Part shown: positions 25,375 to 36,402 of the stretch, in pieces
Layout: each line of letters starts with the position of its first letter
Numbering within the stretch: the first letter of the stretch is position 1
Program-made: the position numbers and the translations under genes
Assembly: GCA_013398015.1 (NCBI GenBank)
Contig: VZRR01010834.1
Coordinates: forward strand, 1,258,668 to 1,322,667
DNA: 64,000 nt
From: Oreocharis arfaki
Lineage: Eukaryota; Chordata; Aves; Passeriformes; Paramythiidae
Reading direction: 5' to 3'
The notes under the pieces: model-generated
The model's database searches: none
What the model saw: the letters and a program-made list of their open reading frames with translations, nothing else
Told to the model about the DNA's origin: nothing

Positions 25375-25660
25375 CTGTATCTTCTTCCAAGTACAAGAAA
25401 TAGGACAAAAGGAAAACACTTCAAGTTGCTCCAGGAGAGATTTAGATTTCACAGCAGTAAAAATTTCTTCCCCAAAAGAATATTCAAGCATTGTAATGGC
25501 TTCCTAGGGAAAATGTCAAGTCACTGTCCCTGGAGGTACTTAAAAGACGTGTAGATGTGCACTTAGGGACATGGATTAGTGGTGGAGCTGGCAGTGTTAG
25601 GTTAACGCTTGAACTCTATCATCTTACAAGTCTTTTCCAAACCAAGTGATTCTGTGATTC
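25375..25660 (+). mobile_element. CR1 LINE 3' end, about 285 bp
   Basis: Plus-strand copy of the CR1 3' region. Recognisable landmarks in order are AGAAATAGGACAAAAGGAAA, CAAGTTGCTCCAGGAGAGAT, TCCCTGGAGGTACTTAAAAG, GTGCACTTAGGGACATGG and TCTTTTCCAAACCAAG, ending in GATTCTGTGATTC at 25660. In intact copies the first part encodes the C-terminal end of ORF2 and the rest is 3' UTR. Here it is 5'-truncated and carries many substitutions, so no protein is expected. Confidence 0.93.
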
Positions 25661-26239
25661 AATGAACAGAGGAGGCATCTGAGAGTAGGAAAAAGCAGCT
25701 GAAAGTGGGGAGTGAACCAGAATCCGCTGAGCAGGTGTTGATGCTGATAGAAATGACCCTTGAAAAAGGCTTTCCTCTCTGCCCGTCTCTGTCTCTCCAC
25801 GCCAGTTCTCATAGCCAAAGCAGTACTCAGGGAAAAAAAAACAACTTTCACAGGGCACCTGTATTTCTGAGTGACATTGCATTTGCCTTTGTTCTTTAGT
25901 AAAAACAGCTGCTTAACTGTCTTTTAGAGCTGTCTGAAAAGGGCTGTAAAGAAATCTTCTAAATTAATCTTATATGAAAATGCTTCAAGAGAATCAAATA
26001 ACAATTAGAATTATGTCAGGGCTGTCTCTGAGTTTCTGTTTAGCTTAATATAGTTTTGTAAAGTAGATGCAATACCGGAAATAAAAAAAAAAAGAACAGT
26101 TTTCTTCTCTAAGTTCCGTAAATGTTCATGATAGGTATTGCAAACATAGGTTTAGATTACTGTATAACCAACACATTTCAAAGAGCATGATATAAGAAAT
26201 TGTGCTTTTTCTAATATCAAAAAGTTTCCTTAAGCGAAT

Positions 26240-26260
26240 ACAGTGTGTTGTACACACTGT
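26240..26260. repeat. Hairpin ACAGTGTGT-n3-ACACACTGT
   Basis: Perfect 9-base inverted arms at 26240-26248 and 26252-26260 with a three-base loop. It is not followed by a T run and is not near a gene, so nothing suggests a terminator. Its role, if any, is unknown. Confidence 0.9.
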
Positions 26261-28345
26261 ACATGATCAAATGAGCAAATAGGGAATATGATCCAAAAAG
26301 TGGGATGCCTGCTAGGAAAACAATCAGACATGAGAATAACACAAGGAACCAGTCTAGCTGTAGGGAAAATAGGCTAAACAGTGTTTTGGGCAACAGTGAC
26401 AGCTGAGGGGATTGTAACAGCTGTATTCAAATTGGAAAAGTTTTCTTTATCATGTAATAAATTCACAGAGGGTGTACAAGTGAAATGTACTAAACCTTAT
26501 GGCAGCTTTGACTCCTTTTCATAAATGCACACTAACAATTAAAGGAGAATTTAGGGAACAGAATAGCACATTAGTTAATTAGGTGGGGGTGTTTTTCCCA
26601 TCTTCCACAAAGAGTAATTTCTGAGAGTTGCAAACTTCATTATTACGTGCTGCACTCACATTCTTAAGAGAGGGTGGTAGTGGATGCAATATACTTATAT
26701 AGCACAAATAGATTGAGAGAAAATCACCTCCAGACATTCTCTACAAAATAGATACATTGGTGGACTGGTGTGTTCAACAGGTCTTTTGAACACAGAATTA
26801 ATTTCACTGCATAACTAGGTATGAAGGTACAAAACAGAAACTCATTTTTGTCAGCCCAAATGCTCATTTAATAGTCCCAAAATAGCCTAATGAAAAAGGT
26901 TTTGAGTCAAATATTGCTTCCTTTAGATCTTCAGCAGTAAATAATTATACATTTTAGAAATACCAAAGAAGATAGTAGTAAAAACTTGCTGATGTGAGTG
27001 GGAGCTCCCCTACTTGTTTAAAAGGGCTCAAGACAACCAGATACTTAACATTTTTAATGTGTGAACTGCAGCTCCCACACACCTTCACTCCTTTGTGGAC
27101 AACATGCTTTTCAAGAACATTACCTTCACCTTCTTTCATCTTACAGATGCCAGTTTTGTCTCCTCCACCCCCTCAACCCCAACTGCCATGTTCCATTTTT
27201 TCGTACACAAAAGATCAATTGTTTGAACTAATATTTTCTGTAATGTGTTTAAAGCTGTTAAAACCAAAATGCCCTAGTCATGCTTTTTATACTGTTAAGG
27301 TGAACCCACTGATGCTACTCTTGAAAGAGGTTGGAATGGCTCAAAACATCGTAATTGAGAAGGTATTTCTGTCAAGCATTCACTTCATTGACCAAAATGT
27401 GGACAGACTTTGACAGATCTGCATAAAATTACTTTGGAAAGTATCTGCCCATTCTGTGCTGGAAGGACCTGCGGCTCAGCAAGGTGTTAGGGAAAAACTT
27501 ATGACTACCAACAAAATAGCTGCTGCTGTTGGACACCAAGAAAGCATAAGCAGCATGACAGGAGCTGTCCGTGAAATACAATTCACTAAAATATTATGAA
27601 ATTCAGTATAAATTCTATGTGACTTAAAAATAAATAATTTGACCATACAAGGAAAAGAGGAGGTCAGTCGCTACTTTCTGAGTATTTTTGAGGGCTTAGA
27701 TCAGTGTTTTTCCATAATGGTAACTTTTTTGCCCTCTCATGCTCTTTTAGGAAGTAATTCAAACTTTGAATTACAGATTTTGAAACTGGCATCCAGATTT
27801 TCTGGCTAGAAATACATATTGCCAGCTAACATTTATCAGGTCCTTCCAAGCTTTTTGTCCCTTCTGATTGCTAGTATTGGAATATTTTTTCATTAAATTA
27901 TTTTTCATAACAGTAGGAATTGTTACTGTGTTTAGAAGCTAGAGGGAAGATAGGTAGATAGATAGTAGTGCTATTGGGTAAGCATTTGAAGTGTTCATGT
28001 CATCTCTTGGTTCCTGCTTCTCCATTTCTTGTTTCCTGCTTCTCTACTGCCAGAAACTGATTATTAGTCCTGCAGAGGGAAAAGCTGCTGAATGTTTAAA
28101 TCTACCCCATCTGATACGGAGAGACTTTAAACTGGACTTTTTAAACCCAAGCTAAATAGCAGTAAGCTGCCTTGGCTGTACGGTGATACAACAGTGTTAA
28201 TAGCAGAAGTCTTTAAACTCTTGCAGTTGTCTACACCTGTACCCAAGTATGCGAGTGTCAGACTTCCACAGCTGTTTTGAGTCTTCTTTGTTTGGTTTTG
28301 GGTTGATTTGTTGTTTGGCATTTGCTTGTTTTCCTTTTTTTTCGT

Positions 28346-28368
28346 GGGGAGGGGGGTTGGGTGGTGGG
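28346..28368 (+). other. Intramolecular G-quadruplex motif
   Basis: Four G-tracts of at least three (GGGG, GGGGGG, GGG, GGG) with loops of 1, 2 and 4 bases fit the G3+N1-7 rule. It is striking in AT-rich surroundings. Formation in vivo is not shown. Confidence 0.85.
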
Positions 28369-30612
28369 AGAAATGTCTGGCTTCTCTAGAATTTGTCAAA
28401 ACAGAAATAGCACGATAAAGTTTTTTCTTGTTTTCTGTAGTCAGGAGAGCTGCCAAAACGAGCTGACACAAGTACAGCACTCTCTTCTCCCTACATATGT
28501 CTTGGATCATGAGGCATAGCAGCATTTAAGCTTCAGAATGGTGCTTGAAGAGCATGCTTCACGGGGACATGAGCATGTAAGTAGGATGACTTAATTTTAG
28601 TGCATATGCATGCATATCTTTCCTCCCTTGTGAGCAGTTTTTCATTAAAGGGAATGATTAGGTTCTTATTATTTATACATTGTTTTCCATTGCTTAGGGA
28701 GATTTTTCAGTAATCTGCCTCACACTCTGAAGGATTGTAAAATAACTTTCTGTCCATTAAGTAATTGGCTTTATGCAAGAAACAGAGAATGAAAGAAATA
28801 ATGTGTACAGGAGACTCTCCGCTGATTTTTATTCTCTTTAAATTCAGACAACAATCTCTTCTGGCCTCGTTGTTGTTTAAAAGCTTTTGAAGATTTTTGG
28901 CTGGCAAACAAAAGAAAATCAGCAACAGGAAAAAGGAGCCATGCAGTATGTTTTAAGCTAATGGAGTACCCCAGGGAGCTTGTTCTAGAGAGACTCTCCA
29001 TAAAGGCAGCAGCAGGGATGGGGAGAATCTCTGTCCATCTCCCCATATACAGGGGTTTACATGATAGATGGTTTGATGAAAAGCTGAAGAAAGATGGTTT
29101 TGACCAATTATGTGGTATTAATTCTACGTATGACCATAAGGACTTGGATTTATTCCAAAGCAAATGGCAGAGTGGAGAATATTTTTTTTTCAAAATTCAC
29201 AGCAGACACAATCTTACCACTTTATTCATGTTCAGTAGCACCTAACTGCTGCAAACCAGTGGAATTTTATATTGAGATAATAGTCAAAAGATTGCAAAAT
29301 AGGAAGCTAGCTGTTACTGAAAGAGGAATTTCTGCCATCACCTTATCCTAATGTACCTCCCTTACTGTCCAAAGTGTAACTGAATGTTGAGAAAATCCTA
29401 CACAGGGGAGGTGTTATGCCACAGACAGCTCATGTCTTTGTGCAACTATCTTGTTTCCACGTTACGCAGAATCTGCCTGGTCACGATATGAGTTCGAGTC
29501 ATCAACAATCACTTGCATGAACACATACTCAGTTTTTTCAATCATTGCATCTTCATTATATTAGGACCATAAATGCACTAAAACTTCTTGCAGAATTTTA
29601 CCACAGTACGTTCAGTCTGGATGCTATATTTGAAGGTTGTTCTATATAATAGTGATTAAAATGCCTATACTACAAATAAAAAGACATGAAAATATTGGCT
29701 CATGAGCACTGGTACAGAGCTCTTGAGTGTGCAAAATACAGAGTGCAATAGGTTGTTATTTTACGTGTTCTAAGAGAAAACAGGAAAACAGGATGTATTG
29801 ACAATAAAAGTCATTTGGGAATTTTCCAATGGAATATTTTTATTTGCAAATGCAGATTTAATGGGGTTAAGGAACATGTTGTTTCAATGATAATTTCATC
29901 AAATACTCGGATACTCTCATTTACATTTAAAATGAATGCGATGTTAAGAAACAACAACAAAGATAACAATTTAGTCTTAGGAGTCTGCTTTCCATAAAAT
30001 GTCATTAGAAATGGACTTCTAAAAAGGGTAAGTCAGAGCAACAGCTCAACACATGTGCTTTAAAGACTTCAGCATCTCTTTCCTAAGAGCAGAATGATCA
30101 ACAAACCAGAGAAAAAGGCAAAGCTGGAGTCATAGTCAGAAGCCTCCAGTCATCCTGTGCAACAGGCAAGTATCCTAATCCCACTTATGGGCTTGGTTCC
30201 ATTCTGTTAGCTAGTTAGCTATTCAAATTGTTTTACTGGATTGAGTTGTCAGACACCATTTCCAGAACAGTTCAATAGGCTACAGTTAAGTCAGTTACTT
30301 GCGAAATGAAAGGCTGAGGGTCAAGCCTTTAGTTTCAATGAGGAAAAGCAGTGTGACATCAGTAATTTTGGCTGGTTGTTCAAGCCTTTCACCTTCTGAA
30401 ATGAGTGTTGAAACCCCTTTTTTTTTCTGCTCAGTAGGAAAATATTGAAATTTGTAGAAAATCTTTTTTTGTCTCCTTGCTTACCTCTCCTGCCTACCCT
30501 TACTTTTCACTTAGAAAATAATGTGAAAACTTAACACCTCTATGTAGGGATAGAGCAGACTTATGAAAGTTCATTTCTTTAGCTTGATGACTGCAAGTAC
30601 AGTGCATTTCTC

Positions 30613-30642
30613 TGTATGTGTGTGTGTGTGTGTACGTGCGTA
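30613..30642. repeat. (TG)n microsatellite
   Basis: A (TG)8 core at 30617-30632 with imperfect TG/CG flanks. A simple-sequence repeat, likely length-polymorphic. Confidence 0.92.
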
Positions 30643-32439
30643 TCTGTAGAACTGAAGCATGTAGGAACTGAAAGGATTATTTTAATGAGCAGTTTCTCAC
30701 ATTTACCGTTTCTCACAAAACAACCAGACAATGGAATACCATGGAAAGAGAAAGTGGACAGAATAAAGCTTCCATTGTGTTCAATAACAAAAAGTTTAGA
30801 GAAAGAATAGTCACAAGAGAAAGTCAAGTCAAAGAATGTAAGAGATACAATGGGTGAAATAGTGAATTGTACTGATAAGAAAAAAAGAAATTTTATTTTT
30901 CTTGTAGTAAGCAGGAAGCAAGACTGAGACCAAAATCTTGCATGTATTAAGATTCTGGAATGGACCCTTCCAGCTTTTGGAGACTAATTCTACCATTTAA
31001 AAGTCTAATTAAATTTCTGAAATCCATAAAATATTGGAAAGTTGAAACCAGTAGCAAATTAGAGCCTGGAAAGTCTTCCAGAAGGGATCTGTGTCCTTTA
31101 CAATAATAAAAAAAATAGAATATAATGTTACACAGTGTGGAAATTTTTGATCTCTGGATACAATGAGTGCAAGACACTGCCAGTGGACCATCCAGTCACT
31201 ATGAGCACTGCACAATTGTGGTCGCAGTGTCTGACTGGCTGTGGGCACTACAAAATTAGCTGTGAAATGCACAGAGAATCTTTAAAAGATCTTTCCAGAC
31301 AAAAATTATTTCAATTCCTTAGATGAAAAGTGGTTAACATGCTGAAAGTTAGCATCCTGTTCAAATTATATTTTTTTTACCAGAGCAACTGTGGATGTTC
31401 TCATTACTCGAATAAAATTTCATCTCTTTTTCAAAGGCTCCTAAACTCTTGAGCGCACTGATATTTCATGACAGCCACTTCCACAGGTTAATTGCAAACT
31501 GCAAAAGCATATTGCTTTTCTAGTTCATCAAAACTTTTTGTTCTTGCATTCTTAGAGGATGAATAGAAGCTCCTTATCGACCTTCTGAACAACCTTTGTT
31601 GTTTTAGCTGAATCAAATATATTTTCCCTGATGTGTTTTTTTTAGGGGGGTATTTTGTTGTTTGGTTTTGTTTTGTTTTTTTTTTTTAATTAAGCAGACC
31701 AAATCATCTTGGTTTCTTCAGTCACTTAGAAATTGCACATAGTCTGCACTTTCATCATCTGTCTTTGAATATGTTTTATTTCTTCTAGAAACATAACACA
31801 ATGACCAAGATTCTAGTACCATAAAGCTCAACATAGGTTCTTGACACGTCATCTCTAAGGCCTGATTTTTGCCAGTGGTACAAGTAAGGAGACACTATTT
31901 GCCACTGCTGTTAAAGCATCTTCTAGGACTTCCTTTTGTCTTGTCTCTTAGGCTTCTATTCCTTTTCAGGTGTGAGGAATAGTTGTCATTAAGCTTCACC
32001 ATCTCCTTTAGGATATTTTAGAAGCCATCAATAAGTACAAATAAGGTAAAACGTCCCTTCCACTAAACATTATTTTACTTTTCTCAAAAATTGCATGAGT
32101 TAATACTCTCTACCCCAACATTAGTATATTTTTCTAAAGTTTTCTCTGTTTATTTGGGGACTGTGACCCCACCTTTTTTTTTGCCTTTCTTTTTTCACTC
32201 AGAAATGTGTTTAAAATCTTCCGAATATACTATTTATGCCAACTTTTGTGGTACATCCTTTAGCCAAAACAAAATTTGCCTATTTACCTAATAGTTGTTT
32301 TCATTAAAAACCTAATTCATGCTTAGAAGTCTCCACTTTAATATGCAAACATTTTAAAAATAATAATTTAATAATAAAACAATCTGTATGGTCAACTTTA
32401 ACTGGACATTCATGACATTTATTTGCAAATACTGAGTGG

Positions 32440-32790
32440 ATTTGTACTCAGGTAATCATACATGGGATTTAATTCCTTTTGGATAAGTGTACTAGCTTTG
32501 GCTCTGGTAGAGATAATTTTCTTCATTGTAGCTCCTACCATGAGGAGGAGTTTTGTCAGGTTTCTGTTGCTCAGGGTGTGTGTTGATTTACTGGTGGAGA
32601 GCAACTGATTTTTGTGCCTCTTGTTTCTTTCTGGTTTGTTTTGTCTTTTCCTCTTTTGAGTATTAAAACATCATAACACAACCCATGAGTTTTCTCACTT
32701 TTACCCTTCCTATTCTCTCTCATCCCACTGCAGAGGGAGAGAGACGGAAGCTGTGTGGTGTTTGGCTGTCTACAGGGTTAATCCACAACA
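32440..32790 (+). mobile_element. Degraded avian ERV solo LTR (ERVL-like)
   Basis: The 3' part is characteristic of a common avian endogenous-retrovirus LTR. It has CCCATGAGTTTTCTCACTTT, then CCATCCCACTGCAGAGGG, GTGTGGTGTTTGGCTG and an end in AATCCACAACA at 32790. Upstream, ACTAGCTTTGGCTCTGGTAG and GATAATTTTCTTC resemble the U3 start of the same family, and TATTAAAACATC lies where the R/U5 region would be. The central portion, including most of U3, is missing, so it is shorter than usual. The 5' boundary is approximate, and no convincing target-site duplication or internal gag/pol sequence is present. This makes it a solo, inactive LTR. ERVL membership is inferred from memory of the family. 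Confidence 0.75.
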
Positions 32791-33077
32791 GTAAGTATTT
32801 CAGAAAACCCCATGAACATCATGGGACTTGTAAACAGTAAGTTACAGGAAAAAAATGTGGGTGCACTGCCTATCACTTGTCAAGCAGGGTTGCTTCTTGT
32901 TTATGAGATTTTTAGCACCTTCAAGGCATTAGGCAATCTTCAGAATAACCTCATCAAATAACTGCTGCTTTTGTTTTAAAGAAGGAAAGGAGGGAGCAAA
33001 GATTTTCAAGGGTGAGCCAAGGCATCAATTATTACTGTATCTGACTGTTAACTCTCTGAAATTTACTTTCTTTAAAG

Positions 33078-33299
33078 GATGGAGCTTAAGATCTGTCCTC
33101 AAAGGCCTAGCCATCCAATATTCACTAATAACTGGAAATTTGGGGCAATTGGCCTGCAGACCTATCATGGGAGCTCTGATCTCATTGTCCTTGGTTGCAT
33201 GATACTGCATGCCACCACAGTGATGTGGCTGCCATTTTATCAAGAGACTCCCCAATTTCAAGTGGCTCTTCAGAGAGATCCTGACTCCCTGGGAAAGCA
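33078..33299 (+). other. Exon-like segment with both splice signals (unproven)
   Basis: A moderate acceptor (TTTACTTTCTTTAAAG) ends at 33077 and a strong donor (GTGAGTG) begins at 33300. The 222 bases between are a multiple of three and open in one frame (74 codons, starting with an ATG at 33079). The TGA stop lies across the donor. The peptide shows no recognisable domain. The opposite strand is also open (33025-33261), which weakens the coding case. It may be chance or an old repeat. Confidence 0.2.
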
Positions 33300-33346
33300 G
33301 TGAGTGTTACCTGGCCAGCCCATGACACTTCATCCTCACACCCACA

Positions 33347-33398
33347 CCTCCTCCCCCTCTTCTTTTTTTCCCCTCTCTTTTTGTCTTTCCTACTCCTT
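33347..33398. repeat. Pyrimidine-rich low-complexity patch
   Basis: Mostly C and T (CTCCTCCCCCTCTTC and similar) with only two purines (G at 33383, A at 33392). A simple-sequence patch with no gene implied. Confidence 0.8.
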
Positions 33399-36362
33399 AG
33401 TCTTTCTCAATTAGGATGAGCAGGTCATCAAAGCACATGTCAACAGCTGCATGCATACCTACTTACATAATTACTTAAAAAGCAGGGTTCATCCCATGGG
33501 TGCTTTCTGTCTGTTTATAATGTGTATATGGGCAAAATGTAAGAGTATTTTAATGTAAGAGCATAAGGTATAATTTCATATGAACGTTAATAGCCAAAAC
33601 TGTGCTTATTTTCCTCACAAGACAACCAGTTTGCACAACACCACCAAGTTGCCAATTGTACTTTAAAATAGGAACTGTATAAGACTATCAGATATTTCAG
33701 AAGATATCCTCTGAAGTCAACAAATGGCTCCTGAAAAGCGAAGCCAGCATATTGCCCTCAGGGTAAATCTTCACCTGATAACAATGATCCCATTACCACT
33801 GGCTGCAGCTCTGCTCAAGAGTGATGGGGTAACTCCTATACCAATGAGATGAATTCCACATCTTTGTATCTTTCAGGAAGATATTTCATGTATAACTGAG
33901 TTACTGAGCCCTCTCCCTGCATTTTAGACAACACATAAAGTATTGAAAACATAACCTAGCATTCACATTCCAGCAGAAATTGTGGTAATGAAAGTTTCAG
34001 GAAAAACTACAACTTAATGTATTTTGTATACTATAATGTATTCCAAGAACAAGAGATTTCCTGAGTAATTCATTGTACAAGGAGCACTCACCCAGAACCA
34101 TATGAAGACAATTGGTTGTGAATTTCTGGTAGCTGAATTGCAATCTCAAAATTTTAAAAGTGCCTATAACACTAAAGTTATATTAATATGATCATATGAA
34201 TTATTTGCACAGTGTTTTAACAACATAACCCCAATTCTCAAATGGTTGAAAAAAGCTTACATTATTAAATTTTAAAGAATTGTATGGATTTAATGATAAA
34301 TGAGAAGCTAGAAAAAAGATTTGAATTATTAGATTTAATTTAAAGCAAAATCACAGGTGAGTTAGGCATCTGAAACTTCTATTAGTTGAATGTGTTGAAT
34401 AATAGTACCATAAAACCTGTGCAACTGCAATGCAAGCAATAAAATATGAGCATAAGTTTAGTGTTCACTGTTCTGTAGTTAAAATTATTGTTAGCCAAAT
34501 ACATACACAGTGGAAGGAAAGGAGTTCATTCTTCCAAAAAAGAATTCTGCTTATTATCTGAAGCTTCTCATACCTCATAATGTCAGAGTTTATGTATATT
34601 GCACAGTTAGAACAGAGGATCAAGGGCAGAATGGTCCAGGCTTAGCTGTGCCATTGGTATACTTCTCCAAATCAACTAAAAGTTTCTAAAACCTGACAAT
34701 GATTTTTGGTAACAAATGTACTAGGCAGAGTGATGGAGAAAAAAAAAATGACAGCATGAATTCTAGGGTCCTTTGTTAAGTTTTGAACTTGTTTTGGTAA
34801 CTCAGCAGGAAATGCTCGGATACTGTGAAAGACAAGAGTCCTTATGTTGCACTCTTGCCACTACAATTTTAATATATGGATTGTGACCTGTTCCAGGACT
34901 ACAAGAGGCCTCTGTTTAAGCTGTGCAGGAAATGGGTGGCTGAGTATGCACGTCTTGATCATTCAGGAGCTGGACTTCTGTGATCATCTAGACTGATAAT
35001 TTGACTGGATTGAAGTCTTTTGTCCCTATCCAGACAATCAAAACTCAGGGAAAGGGCGATGTATAGAGCTCCATCACAAAATGGAGCAGGAGTGGAGCTG
35101 AAGCTCAAACTTATAGAGACCTAAAAGATGGGAAGCAGTTCTGGGTCCTTCAGCTAACATAGGGACACTGTATTTAAACATGGCTCATTTAAAAGAGAAC
35201 AGATTTCAGTTATTGAATCATCCTGTTCAGGTGTTGATGAAATGAAGGAATAGGATGGTCACATTCCCATGTTGTCCCATACAAAACGTATGTGAAGAGA
35301 CCAGTCCTCTCCCTTGGGTTATATGGCTCTCTTATGACTACGGCAATTTTATTTAGGAAGTTCCAGCTAGACCTGAGGCTGATGAAAAAATCTGGAGAAA
35401 AATATGTCTTCAGAAAAATTACTCACCCGATCCTTGACAGTCATACAACAGAGAAATGCCATGTGCAGTGATGGAGAACAATACAAAAACAGATATGCTG
35501 ATGTTCATACAATTTCCTTGAAGAGGGTTAAGATGATTGTCTGTGAAGCGAGGAAGTGACTGTGAGGCTGACTCATCAGTGTCAGCTCCTGAACAGACAG
35601 TGTGCCAAGACAGAATTCACCAGAAATATGTTATACCATATTCACTTGAAAGCAGATCAAACAGGCTTGTTGCCTTTGAGGGCAATGATGAATCTATTGT
35701 ATCTAGAAAAGGTATGCTGCTGAGGAGCATTTTCAGAACTATTGAAGTTGGAATGGAAAGACAAGAGTTAAAACAGACTTGATTATTTTTTGAATGATTC
35801 TTATGATAAGGCGGAAAACCAGAATAATATGATTAATACAACTAATTTAGCATGTAAGGTTTTTTAGGAAAACTACAGTGTGTTAAAGCAAGATGGTAAA
35901 CAGCGCCTACTATTCCTAAACAACTGTCATTCACTGAATCTTTGTGAAGCAGATTCAGCCGAAAATGGTACCAAAGCTGTTGCTTGTACTGGCGTAGTGA
36001 AGACTGTTTACAGTTTGCTTTATAGCATTCCAAAAAGCCAAGACACCCTGCAGCGTCACACTGGAAATTCCCTTCAAGGGCTCTCTGGTGCAGGATAGAC
36101 AGATTGTGTTAATGGTGACTGATCCTTCACAGCTTGTTTACCAGGCATCAACACAAATTTAGAAAAGCATTTAGAAAAATCTAAAATTAAAAATGACTAG
36201 GACATGGAATGAAGTAAATGAAGCTATAACACAATACTCTTGCATGTACAGCATGCTGGTAGCCATTAACTGAAGGAACTGAATAATTCAAGAAAAACTG
36301 ATGATGCAGAAGTAGAAATTGTGCAAAACTTGATATATCAACTGGAAATCATGTGCAACAGT

Positions 36363-36402
36363 TTTTTGGGGGTATTCTGAGAAATGATCAACCCCCCAAA
36401 AA
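36363..36402. repeat. Perfect hairpin TTTTTGGGGG / CCCCCAAAAA
   Basis: Ten-base perfect complementary arms at 36363-36372 and 36393-36402 with a 20-base loop, extendable on the outside with mismatches. GC pairs sit at the loop end of the stem. It is the strongest short inverted repeat noticed in the window. Confidence 0.92.

Larger units (their letters stand above)
25661..32439. other. AT-rich unique sequence, no gene recognised
   Basis: Contains a 9-bp-arm hairpin (26240-26260), a (GATA)n stub (27949-27966), a G-quadruplex motif (28346-28368), a (TG)n run (30617-30632) and a T/G-rich patch ending in a T12 run (about 31635-31687). The largest open frames (28771-29193 minus, 140 codons; 26994-27413 plus, 139 codons) have no motif and overlap frames on the other strand. 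Confidence 0.5.

Noticed and set aside
26240..26260. Rho-independent terminator
   Set aside because: The hairpin has no following T run and the DNA is vertebrate, where this class of terminator does not apply.
26994..27413. 139-codon plus-strand frame
   Set aside because: No motif, an overlapping minus-strand frame, and no supporting splice or promoter context; consistent with chance.
28771..29193. 140-codon minus-strand frame, the longest in the window
   Set aside because: Composition is unremarkable, the plus strand is also open over the same DNA, and no domain is visible.
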